The notes under the pieces were generated by a model. It was not told the origin of the DNA. It saw nothing but the letters and a program-made list of their open reading frames with translations, and searched no databases. From contig JANZZB010000101.1 of assembly GCA_026419635.1 (NCBI GenBank), forward strand, positions 282 to 5,876: a DNA stretch of 5,595 nucleotides. Direction: 5' to 3'. The DNA comes from Clostridiales bacterium (GTDB lineage: Bacteria; Bacillota; Clostridia; Oscillospirales; Butyricicoccaceae). This document shows positions 1 to 5,595 of this stretch, piece by piece; position 1 is the stretch's first letter, and the number at the start of each line of letters is the position of its first letter. A program made the position numbers and the translations under genes.

Positions 1-639
1 GAATAACATATATTTAGAACATTTTTCTACAGTTGTTGGATATAATTCTATTCCTTCAAAAGTAGCCTTAGAATTTTGTATTGCTGATTCTAAAAGTCCA
101 ATATTTCTTATTCCAAATGAGCCACCTGTAGCTTCAATCATTTTTTTATACAACGGGTACATTGGTTTTGAAACGTTATTTAATATCACAGCTTTAATAT
201 TGTTTTTTGAAAAATCAATATATCCTTTGATCATCGCCACAACCGATAATGACGCGCCCTTGCAGTTCACTACAAGGATTACGGGAATATCAAGCTCATT
301 TGAAATGTCACAAGACGAATTTACGTTTGTATTTCCGCCCATCCCATCATAAAAGCCCATGACGCCTTCAACAACCGAAATATCGCAAGGCTCACTGTTT
401 TTTACAAAGAGATATTTTGAAGACGTTTCTCCACATAAAAATAAGTCTATATTGTTCGATTTGGTTCCAAGAATTTCACTGTGAAACATCGGGTCGATAT
501 AATCCGGTCCGCACTTAAACGATGCAATTTTCATTCCTTTATTCTTTAAAGCTTTTAACACAGCGCAAGTAACCGTTGTTTTTCCGCAGCCGCTGTTCGT
601 ACCGGCTATCATTACTCTGTTTATTTTTTTAACCGGCAT
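1..639 (-). CDS. cbiA: Cobyrinic acid a,c-diamide synthase CbiA, N-terminal 213 residues (3' end beyond window)
   Basis: CbiA uses ATP and glutamine to amidate the a and c carboxylates of cobyrinic acid in the cytoplasm. The frame runs unbroken from the ATG at 639 off the left edge, so only the dethiobiotin-synthetase-like ATPase domain is visible; the glutamine amidotransferase domain lies outside. The P-loop GTNSGCGKTT is at residues 13-22, the substrate motif KCGPDYIDP at 42-50, and EGVMGFYDG at 91-99. D46, E91 and D98 correspond to Asp45, Glu90 and Asp97 of Salmonella CbiA as I recall that numbering, and VILNNVS (151-157) is the expected strand. An AGGTGA site supports M1 over M10. The gene overlaps the end of cbiET by 11 nt. 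From about residue 135 the DNA becomes very AT-rich, and the usual RHLGL motif is replaced by something like FEGIEL (194-199). The related nickel-sirohydrochlorin and hydrogenobyrinate amidases share the fold, but the neighbours favour CbiA. Confidence 0.9.
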   Translation of the reverse strand, partial: MPVKKINRVMIAGTNSGCGKTTVTCAVLKALKNKGMKIASFKCGPDYIDPMFHSEILGTKSNNIDLFLCGETSSKYLFVKNSEPCDISVVEGVMGFYDGMGGNTNVNSSCDISNELDIPVILVVNCKGASLSVVAMIKGYIDFSKNNIKAVILNNVSKPMYPLYKKMIEATGGSFGIRNIGLLESAIQNSKATFEGIELYPTTVEKCSKYMLF

Positions 640-1825
640 GATTTTCACCTGCAATAATATAAACGGGATTGTTTGCCGTCATAAGGTTATATTCGCCGAT
701 CGACCTGTTTTTTGCACAGTTTAAGCAGGCAATCTGCATTTTGTAATCAACGCTTTTTAAAGCGGAAACCGCCTCACTCAAGGTTTCAACAGTTATTGCA
801 TTGATAACGAATATGATATTTGGATTTACACTGTGTAAATAGCTGATCATTTCCGGCAATTTTCCGTTGCTTCCGCCAATAAATACTTTATCTGGCACAG
901 GCAGCTTCTTGATTTCTTCTGCTGCATTTCCCAAAATAGTCCGTACATTAAAGGCGCCTAACTTGTTCCTATTTCTGTTTAACAAATCAAAAGCATCTTT
1001 TTCTTTTTCGAATGCATAAACAACGCCATTATAGGCTTTTCTTGCCATTTCAACAGAGACCGAACCAGTACCCGCACCGATATCGTAAATAATATCATCG
1101 GGTTCTATTTTAAGATAACTTGCTGAAACCCACCGTATTTCCTGTTTTGTCATCGGCGTACTGTCTCTTATAAAGTCTTCATCAAAAAGCGGTTTTTCTT
1201 TTTGAACAAAGTCGGGGTTTTCAAAAAGCAATACGGTCAGGCTGTCAAATGAATTTGCCGCAAGTTCTTTAATCGTTCCGCTTAATATCCGTTCGTCCGG
1301 CATGGAAAGCATTTCTCCTGATGTTACCCTTATATCCCCTAGCCCCGTTTCTACAAGACTTTTTAGGATATCCGCGGCGTTATGAGATCCGCCCGTTAAA
1401 ACAAAGGTAAATTGATGATATGCTAAACTGCCGAGAATGCTTTTGTCCCTTCCATGCAAGCTGATAACATTTATATTTTCATAACTTATTTTCAATTTAG
1501 AACAAAGATATTGCAAACTGCTTATTCCGCATACCGCATGAACCTCATATCGGCTGTTAAGTTCGTTTATCAACGTTTTCGCAATACTGAAAAAGCCGAC
1601 ATCACCCGAAACCAGAATTCCAATTGTTTCGGCTTTTGATTGATCAATGAACTTGGCAAGATTCGTATAAGCGCACTTTATGATATCTTTTCTCAAACAA
1701 GTGAAAATTGACGTTAATCTATCAAAGGCATAGACTTCATCACAGGACAGCAAAAGATTCGACGCCTCTTTTGTAAGCAAGCCGTCTTGTCCCATTCCGC
1801 CGCCTATGATAAAAACCTTTTTCAT
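629..1825 (-). CDS. cbiET: Bifunctional cobalt-precorrin C5-methyltransferase / C15-methyltransferase (decarboxylating), CbiE-CbiT fusion
   Basis: This is a 398-residue fusion of two S-adenosylmethionine-dependent corrin methylases. Residues 1-205 are CbiE, of the tetrapyrrole methylase family: an N-terminal GGGMGQDGLLT loop (8-18), SGDVGFFS (73-80) in the position of the family's SAM-contacting GD motif, and LTGGSHNA (143-150). Residues 212-398 are CbiT, a Rossmann-type methyltransferase: TPMTKQEIR (223-231), the SAM motif DIGAGTGSVSVEMA (248-261), the acidic strand end AFEKEKDA (271-278), and IGGSNGKLPE (316-325). CbiT methylates C15 and decarboxylates the C12 acetate; CbiE then methylates C5, giving (cobalt-)precorrin-8. 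The E-then-T order is that of CobL in the aerobic pathway, and such fusions also occur in anaerobes. CbiX in the same operon argues for cobalt-containing substrates. The ATG overlaps the cbiX stop as ATGA, with a GGGAGG site 4 nt upstream. Both domains look intact. Confidence 0.95.
   Translation of the reverse strand: MKKVFIIGGGMGQDGLLTKEASNLLLSCDEVYAFDRLTSIFTCLRKDIIKCAYTNLAKFIDQSKAETIGILVSGDVGFFSIAKTLINELNSRYEVHAVCGISSLQYLCSKLKISYENINVISLHGRDKSILGSLAYHQFTFVLTGGSHNAADILKSLVETGLGDIRVTSGEMLSMPDERILSGTIKELAANSFDSLTVLLFENPDFVQKEKPLFDEDFIRDSTPMTKQEIRWVSASYLKIEPDDIIYDIGAGTGSVSVEMARKAYNGVVYAFEKEKDAFDLLNRNRNKLGAFNVRTILGNAAEEIKKLPVPDKVFIGGSNGKLPEMISYLHSVNPNIIFVINAITVETLSEAVSALKSVDYKMQIACLNCAKNRSIGEYNLMTANNPVYIIAGENHAG
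645..650 (-). promoter_or_regulatory. Ribosome binding site of cbiA
   Basis: AGGTGA lies 5 nt before the ATG at 639, inside the last codons of cbiET. It favours this start over the in-frame Met at codon 10, which sits too close to the P-loop strand and has no comparable upstream site. Confidence 0.65.
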
Positions 1826-2184
1826 AAAGCCTCCCGTACTCTGTCAGCAAGAATTTCCGCCAATCTTCTATCTGATCCCAATGTTTTGCCCAAAGTAATT
1901 TTGATATCCTTGTTATTTTCAAGGTACTCGTCGATTTCCTTTGGAATGTCCTCCCGAATGTGAACCCCTTCAAACAAAAAATACGGAACAACTTTAATTT
2001 CGTCAACGCCTTGTGCTTTCAGTTTGTCAAGACCGGCATGTAGATCTGTATCACAAAATTGCAGAAAAGCCGATTCGATAATATGGTCTTTCATAATGCC
2101 CTTCAGCATTTTCACAATTTCTTTCAATGTGTCTTCCGTTGATTTTTCACGGCTTCCGTGGGCGAGTATTAAGATTCCCTTCAT
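1822..2184 (-). CDS. cbiX: Short-form sirohydrochlorin cobaltochelatase CbiX
   Basis: The 120-residue product matches the small, single-domain class II chelatases (CbiX-short), which work as homodimers; long CbiX proteins contain two such repeats. The N-terminal LAHGSR (7-12) supplies the metal-binding His9. The second His75 lies in VVPYFLFEGVHIREDIP (65-81), the conserved C-terminal metal site. SAFLQF (38-43) matches the family's AFLE-type strand. The expected role is insertion of Co2+ into sirohydrochlorin, the oxidised form of precorrin-2 made by the CobA domain of the upstream fusion, which commits it to the early-cobalt B12 route. Iron (siroheme, SirB-like) or nickel (F430, CfbA-like) chelation has the same sequence signature and cannot be excluded from sequence alone; the cbiET and cbiA neighbours favour cobalt. 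The ATG immediately follows the hemL TAA, with AAGGAGCT positioned in the end of hemL. There is no His-rich tail. Confidence 0.9.
   Translation of the reverse strand: MKGILILAHGSREKSTEDTLKEIVKMLKGIMKDHIIESAFLQFCDTDLHAGLDKLKAQGVDEIKVVPYFLFEGVHIREDIPKEIDEYLENNKDIKITLGKTLGSDRRLAEILADRVREAL
1830..1835 (-). promoter_or_regulatory. Ribosome binding site of cbiET
   Basis: GGGAGG lies only 4 nt before the cbiET ATG, slightly closer than usual, within the final codons of cbiX. Together with the ATGA stop/start overlap it supports the start at 1825. Confidence 0.7.
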
Positions 2185-3474
2185 TTAAAAAGCTCCTTCA
2201 TTTTTCATGTCTATTAAGACTTTTTGTGACGCTTCCAGCGTTTTGTTAATATCCTCTTCTGAATGAGCATTGCTTACAAACATCGCTTCAAATTGAGCAG
2301 GCGCTAAATAAATGCCGTTTTTCAGCATCAAATTAAAATACCTAGCGTAGAGCTCTGTATTGCTCGTCTTTGCTGTCTTAAAATCTTTGACCGTTTCACC
2401 GGTGAAAAATACGCAAAGCAAAGAACCTATTTTATTTACGCAGATAGGTATTTTAAGTTCCATCGCCGTTTTCTTAAGCCCATCCGCAAGCTTTTCGGCA
2501 AGCATACTGATTTTTTGGTAAATTTCTTTATTTTCTTGAAGCGTAGAAAGCTGGGTTACACCCGCCGCCATCGCAATCGGATTTCCGGATAAGGTTCCCG
2601 CCTGATACACTCCGCCGAGGGGGGCTATAAGCTCCATAATCTCGCGTCTTGCCCCGTAAGCTCCGACAGGCATTCCACCTCCGATTATTTTTCCAAACGT
2701 GACAATATCCGCTTTCACATCAAAAAATTCCTGTGCTCCGCCTATAGAAAGACGAAATCCTGTAATAACCTCATCAAAAATCAACAGCGCGTTATGATCG
2801 TCGCATAGTTTTCGAAGCTTATGAAGAAAATCTTTTTCCGGTAAGACAACACCCATATTTGCAGCAACAGGTTCGATAATGACTGCCGCAATTTCGTTTT
2901 TGTTGGCTTTGAAAAGCTGCAAAACGCTATCTATATCGTTATAGTCCGCAATAAGAGTATTTTTGGCATGTTCGTTTGTTACACCAAGGCTGTCCGGATT
3001 GGAAAGGGTCAAAGCGCCCGAGCCCGCTCTGACAAGCATGCTATCTGCATGTCCGTGATAACAGCCGTTAAACTTTATAATCTTGTCTTTTTTGGTGAAA
3101 CCTCTTGCAAGTCTTAAAGCGCTCATAACCGCTTCTGTTCCGCTGTTTACCATTCTTACCATATCGATATTTGGAACAACGGATGTAATCAGTTCCGCCA
3201 TAATGACTTCTTTTTCAGTCGGAGCACCAAAACTTAGGCCTCCTTTGACCGCTTTTGATACTTCTTTTTCAATCAAAGGGTAATTGTGTCCTAAAATCAT
3301 CGGCCCCCACGAACAGACATAGTCAATATATTCATTGTCGTCTACGTCATAAATTTTTGAGCCGTCGGCACGCTTAATAAAGATTGGTTCTGTGCCTACT
3401 GCCTTAAAAGACCGAACAGGGCTATTAACGCCGCCGGGCATGACTTTTTTCGCTCTTTCAAACAATTCGCTCAT
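2185..3474 (-). CDS. hemL: Glutamate-1-semialdehyde 2,1-aminomutase HemL
   Basis: HemL is a pyridoxal-phosphate enzyme that converts glutamate-1-semialdehyde to 5-aminolevulinate, the last step of the C5 route from glutamyl-tRNA. The 429-residue length is normal for the family. Visible signatures are the N-terminal MPGGVNSPVRSF (12-23), NSGTEAVMSALRLARG (110-125) for phosphate binding, GCYHGHAD (137-144), the cofactor-contacting DEVITGFR (234-241), and the Schiff-base lysine K262 in TFGKIIGGGMPVGA (259-272), followed by GTLSGNP (293-299). These separate it from ordinary class III aminotransferases. The ATG shares its A with the hemB stop (TGATG), and an AAGGAGAT site stands 8 nt upstream inside hemB. 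Its position between hemB and cbiX indicates that aminolevulinate supply is co-expressed with corrin synthesis. Glutamyl-tRNA reductase (HemA), its required partner, is not in the window. Confidence 0.97.
   Translation of the reverse strand: MSELFERAKKVMPGGVNSPVRSFKAVGTEPIFIKRADGSKIYDVDDNEYIDYVCSWGPMILGHNYPLIEKEVSKAVKGGLSFGAPTEKEVIMAELITSVVPNIDMVRMVNSGTEAVMSALRLARGFTKKDKIIKFNGCYHGHADSMLVRAGSGALTLSNPDSLGVTNEHAKNTLIADYNDIDSVLQLFKANKNEIAAVIIEPVAANMGVVLPEKDFLHKLRKLCDDHNALLIFDEVITGFRLSIGGAQEFFDVKADIVTFGKIIGGGMPVGAYGARREIMELIAPLGGVYQAGTLSGNPIAMAAGVTQLSTLQENKEIYQKISMLAEKLADGLKKTAMELKIPICVNKIGSLLCVFFTGETVKDFKTAKTSNTELYARYFNLMLKNGIYLAPAQFEAMFVSNAHSEEDINKTLEASQKVLIDMKNEGAF
2191..2198 (-). promoter_or_regulatory. 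Ribosome binding site of cbiX
   Basis: AAGGAGCT lies 6 nt before the cbiX ATG and encodes part of the hemL C-terminus. The hemL stop TAA directly abuts the cbiX ATG, so the ribosome terminating on hemL is well placed to restart. Confidence 0.8.
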
Positions 3475-4457
3475 CAGCCTATATCTCCTTTCCGGATTGC
3501 CTGTGACAATTGTTTTGAATAATACGAAATCAGCATATCAGCACCTGCCCTGAAAATGCTTACGGCACTTTCGCACATAGCAGAATACTCGTCAATATAC
3601 CCCATTTTGGCAGCGGCTTTGATCATTGCATATTCCCCGCTTACGCTATATGCACAAATCGGGTAGTTTGTTTCCCTCTTAAGCTCTTTTACAATGTCAA
3701 GATACGCTAAAGCCGGCTTGACCATTAAGATGTCTGCGCCTTCTTCGATGTCAAGCATTGCTTCCTTAACTGCCTCTCTCGCATTATGATAATCCATTTG
3801 GTACGTTTTTCTGTCTCCGAAAGCAGGAGCCGATTTTGCAACCTCACGGAACGGCCCGTAAAAAGACGAAGAATATTTCGCAGTGTAGGATAAAATCGGC
3901 TTATCATAAAAACCGTTTTCATCAAGCGTTTTTCTGATAGCAGAAACCCTGCCGTCCATCATATCCGACGGCGCTACCATGTCCGCTCCCGCCTCTATGT
4001 GGGACAATGCAATTTGGGACAAATATTTAAGCGTTTCGTCATTTATGACCTTGCCGTCTTTATTGATGATTCCGCAGTGGCCGTGAGACGTATATTCGCA
4101 CATGCACACATCGGTTATGACGTTCATTTCCGGAAACCGGGATTTTATTTCTTTGATTGCGTTTTGAACTACGCCATTTTCATCAAAACCCCCGCTTCCG
4201 ATCTCGTCCTTACAGTTTGGAAGTCCAAATAACAAAACCGATTTTATGTTATTTTCTAAAGCTTGTTCAACCTCATAAGAAACGCTGTCGGGGCTTGTAT
4301 AGAAATGCCCTTCCAGTGCCGCTATTTCCTCTCTTATATTTTTCCCCTCTTTAATAAACAAGGGCAATATCAAAGATTTTTCGGAAATCCTGGTTTCTCT
4401 TACAAGATCCCTGATCACCTTATCGGTTCTGAGCCTTCTAGGCCTTATTTCGTTCAT
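3474..4457 (-). CDS. hemB: Porphobilinogen synthase (5-aminolevulinate dehydratase) HemB
   Basis: HemB condenses two 5-aminolevulinate molecules to porphobilinogen, and usually assembles as an octamer. The 327-residue protein starts with the family's RPRRLR segment (5-10). The two active-site lysines that form Schiff bases are visible: K194 in YTAKYSSSFYGPFR (191-204) and K247 in MVKPAL (245-250). A three-cysteine zinc site is present, C118, C120 and C128 within DVCMCEYTSHGHCG (116-129), so this is the zinc-dependent type rather than the aspartate-rich magnesium type. The conserved YSVSGEYAMIKAAA (270-283) is intact. The start lies 20 nt inside the 3' end of cobA-hemD, with AGAGGTG 5 nt upstream, which implies coupled translation. 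The last base of the stop is the first base of the hemL start codon. I see no truncation or missing key residue. Confidence 0.97.
   Translation of the reverse strand: MNEIRPRRLRTDKVIRDLVRETRISEKSLILPLFIKEGKNIREEIAALEGHFYTSPDSVSYEVEQALENNIKSVLLFGLPNCKDEIGSGGFDENGVVQNAIKEIKSRFPEMNVITDVCMCEYTSHGHCGIINKDGKVINDETLKYLSQIALSHIEAGADMVAPSDMMDGRVSAIRKTLDENGFYDKPILSYTAKYSSSFYGPFREVAKSAPAFGDRKTYQMDYHNAREAVKEAMLDIEEGADILMVKPALAYLDIVKELKRETNYPICAYSVSGEYAMIKAAAKMGYIDEYSAMCESAVSIFRAGADMLISYYSKQLSQAIRKGDIG
3483..3490 (-). promoter_or_regulatory. Ribosome binding site of hemL
   Basis: AAGGAGAT, a strong Shine-Dalgarno match, lies 8 nt before the hemL ATG within the last codons of hemB. It supports the start at 3474, where stop and start share a base in TGATG. 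Confidence 0.8.
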
Positions 4458-5595
4458 TTTGCACCTCTGCTATTTTCTGTATTAAGCTGTCAATCGTAGC
4501 CTCAGCCGCGATATGGTGTTTGATGTTGTATTTTTCAGCTTCTTTTGCTGTCTGACTACCTATACAAATTCCGGTAATTCTATTTATTTCAACGTTATTA
4601 TCAATTGAATTCATAAAGCCCGTTACGGTAGAAGCGCTTGTAAAAGTGACGTATATCTCTTCCGATTTATTTATAAGTTCAGCAATCATTTCGTTTCTTT
4701 CGCTGGCGCAGATCGTATCGTAAATCGCCAGATCGCAAAAATGAATACCTTTTATGTTAAAAAGTTCGTTCATCGCTTCGTTTCCTTTTGCAGAACGCAA
4801 AATCAAGATATTGTCTTCGGATGAAACGATTTCGCAAAGCCCCTGCGCAAGATGCTCCACATCAAAAATTTCGGGAACATAATCAGCAATAATACCGTAA
4901 TCCAAAAGCGATTTTGCGGTTTGACTGCCAATTGCAGCAATCTTCATGTCTGACAGAATACGCAGATCCTTTTTTTGATTTCTTAAATAATCAAAAAAGA
5001 TTTGAACCCCGTTTTTACTTGTAAACACAAGCCATGTATACGTTTTAATATTCGAAATCTTCGAGTTTAATTGTTCCCGAGCTTCCATTTCTTTGATCTC
5101 TATGCAGGGATAATCGATCACTTCGGCACCCAGTTCGCGAAGCTTTTTTGACAATGTACCCCCAGAATCTTTCGGCCTTGTCACAATAATTTTCTCGTGG
5201 AAAAGAGGTCTTTTTGAAAACCAGTCGTATTGATCAGATAATTTACATACTTGTCCAACAATAATGATAGAAGGTGATTTGAAATGATTGGCTACTGCCT
5301 TATCATATAAGCTTTCTATATCAGCGACCAATTTTCTTTGATTTGGTCTTGACCCGTTTTCGATAATTGCGGCAGGTGTCTTTTTATCCAACCCTTTCGA
5401 GATCAGACCGTCGGTAATTTGTTTCAGCGATGCCATGCCCATTAAAAAAACCAGAGTCCCGGTAGTTTTTGCAAGGAAATCAAAGTCTATTTTTAGCGGC
5501 TCATTTTCTTTCTGATGCCCCGTTATAATATGAACACTACTTACAAAATCTCTGTGCGTTACCGGAATCCCTGCAAAAGCGGGAACGGATAAAGC
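4438..5595 (-). CDS. cobA-hemD: Fused uroporphyrinogen-III C-methyltransferase / uroporphyrinogen-III synthase, 5' end beyond window
   Basis: The frame is open from the right edge to TAG at 4440-4438, giving 385 visible residues; roughly the first 110 or so of the methyltransferase are missing. Visible residues 1-132 are the C-terminal half of CobA/SUMT: VPAFAGIPVTHRDF (4-17), VHIITGH (21-27), GTLVFLMGM (46-54), a PAAIIENGS segment (74-82) and the closing IIIVGQV strand (110-116). Residues 134-385 are HemD: IIVTRP (136-141), LVFTSKNGV, KIAAIGSQTAKSL, and near the end TFTSASTVTGF and CIGSQTAKEAEKYNI. HemD cyclises hydroxymethylbilane to uroporphyrinogen III; CobA then adds two methyls from SAM, giving precorrin-2. 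The fusion is known from clostridia and other Bacillota. HemD sequences diverge widely, so that half rests on its repeated TS/GSQTA pattern and position. The Met at 5442 (MGMASL) is internal to the methyltransferase domain and is not a start. Confidence 0.94.
   Translation of the reverse strand, partial: ALSVPAFAGIPVTHRDFVSSVHIITGHQKENEPLKIDFDFLAKTTGTLVFLMGMASLKQITDGLISKGLDKKTPAAIIENGSRPNQRKLVADIESLYDKAVANHFKSPSIIIVGQVCKLSDQYDWFSKRPLFHEKIIVTRPKDSGGTLSKKLRELGAEVIDYPCIEIKEMEAREQLNSKISNIKTYTWLVFTSKNGVQIFFDYLRNQKKDLRILSDMKIAAIGSQTAKSLLDYGIIADYVPEIFDVEHLAQGLCEIVSSEDNILILRSAKGNEAMNELFNIKGIHFCDLAIYDTICASERNEMIAELINKSEEIYVTFTSASTVTGFMNSIDNNVEINRITGICIGSQTAKEAEKYNIKHHIAAEATIDSLIQKIAEVQNERNKA
4463..4469 (-). 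promoter_or_regulatory. Ribosome binding site of hemB
   Basis: AGAGGTG stands 5 nt before the hemB ATG and lies inside the last codons of cobA-hemD. It fixes the start at 4457, so the two genes overlap by 20 nt and are probably translationally coupled. Confidence 0.7.
4971..4998. repeat. Perfect 10-bp AT-rich inverted repeat inside hemD
   Basis: TTTTTTGATT at 4971-4980 is exactly inverted as AATCAAAAAA at 4989-4998, around an 8-nt loop. It lies in the HemD half of cobA-hemD, where it encodes Phe-Phe-Asp and Asn-Gln-Lys-Lys codons. The stem has a single G-C pair, so it would be weak in RNA. It does not look like a terminator, because there is no GC-rich stem and the gene continues through it. 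Chance codon use is the simplest explanation. Confidence 0.4.

Noticed and set aside
1740..2006. An 88-codon minus-strand ORF spanning the cbiX/cbiET junction.
   Set aside because: It lies wholly inside the overlapping ends of two recognisable genes in another frame and shows no family motif; it is a frame shadow.
2612..2624. A G-rich run (gaggggggct) that might be a structured or regulatory element.
   Set aside because: It encodes the conserved APLGGVY segment of HemL in ordinary codons and has no pairing partner nearby.
3725..3925. A 66-codon minus-strand ORF inside hemB.
   Set aside because: hemB is intact in its own frame with both catalytic lysines; this ORF has no separate ribosome binding site or recognisable motif.
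3999..4499. Several plus-strand ORFs of 65-78 codons antisense to hemB and the cobA-hemD end.
   Set aside because: They overlap one another and well-conserved genes on the opposite strand, and their translations show no domain pattern. The same applies to plus-strand ORFs at 1454-1639 and 3083-3283.
4970..4979. An A AAA AAG slippery heptamer, in the right frame for -1 frameshifting, on the coding strand of hemD (CAA AAA AAG), next to the 10-bp inverted repeat.
   Set aside because: The inverted repeat lies upstream of the heptamer and overlaps it, where a stimulatory hairpin would be downstream. The zero frame encodes the complete HemD domain, so no frameshift product is needed. Lysine-rich AT-biased codons explain the run.
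5440..5442. The ATG at 5442 as a start for a stand-alone HemD with a short N-terminal extension.
   Set aside because: The frame continues upstream to the window edge with clear methyltransferase sequence (VPAFAGIPVTHR), and the residues after this Met are still the methyltransferase C-terminal region.
1..5595. Search for a hidden mobile element, CRISPR array, tRNA, riboswitch or novel system.
   Set aside because: All six genes are accounted for by known B12/tetrapyrrole families with no intergenic space, and I saw no direct-repeat array, transposase motif or tRNA-like sequence on either strand by reading.

Overview
The window is a compact, gap-free stretch of six genes, all on the minus strand, from the front half of anaerobic-type cobalamin (vitamin B12) synthesis and the tetrapyrrole trunk that feeds it. 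In transcript order (right to left) they are: a uroporphyrinogen-III methyltransferase/synthase fusion (cobA-hemD, 5' end cut by the window edge), hemB, hemL, a short cobaltochelatase cbiX, a cbiE-cbiT fusion, and the first 213 codons of cbiA, which runs off the left edge. The products match well-known families. I do not see an undescribed system here.

Organism: moderately AT-rich DNA (counted at about 40% GC in 241-600), strong purine-rich Shine-Dalgarno sites, the C5 route to 5-aminolevulinate (hemL), a CobA-HemD fusion and an early-cobalt corrin route together suggest an anaerobic low-GC bacterium, most likely Bacillota of the class Clostridia. This is an inference from gene content. No marker gene fixes the taxon.

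Layout: 4438-5595 cobA-hemD; 3474-4457 hemB, starting 20 nt inside cobA-hemD; 2185-3474 hemL, sharing one base with hemB (TGATG); 1822-2184 cbiX, whose ATG directly follows the hemL TAA; 629-1825 cbiET, overlapping cbiX by 4 nt (ATGA); 1-639 cbiA, starting 11 nt inside cbiET. Every junction overlaps or abuts and each visible start has a Shine-Dalgarno sequence inside the preceding gene, so one polycistronic mRNA with translational coupling is likely. There is no intergenic space, so no promoter, riboswitch or terminator is expected within the window and none was seen. No RNA gene, CRISPR array or mobile element was found.

How the genes work together: HemL makes 5-aminolevulinate from glutamate-1-semialdehyde and HemB condenses two of these to porphobilinogen. 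A hydroxymethylbilane synthase (HemC, not in the window) would supply the HemD domain, which closes the ring to uroporphyrinogen III. The CobA domain methylates this to precorrin-2. CbiX inserts cobalt after oxidation to sirohydrochlorin, CbiT and CbiE carry out the late ring methylations and a decarboxylation, and CbiA amidates the a and c side chains of cobyrinic acid. Glutamyl-tRNA reductase, HemC and the other cbi genes (for example cbiL, F, G, H, J, D and C) must lie outside.

The one feature that departs from expectation is the left-most 240 bases. There the cbiA reading frame drops to about 28% GC, and the usual Arg-His-Leu-Gly-Leu motif of the family is not recognisable, although the frame stays open and the ATPase motifs upstream are intact.
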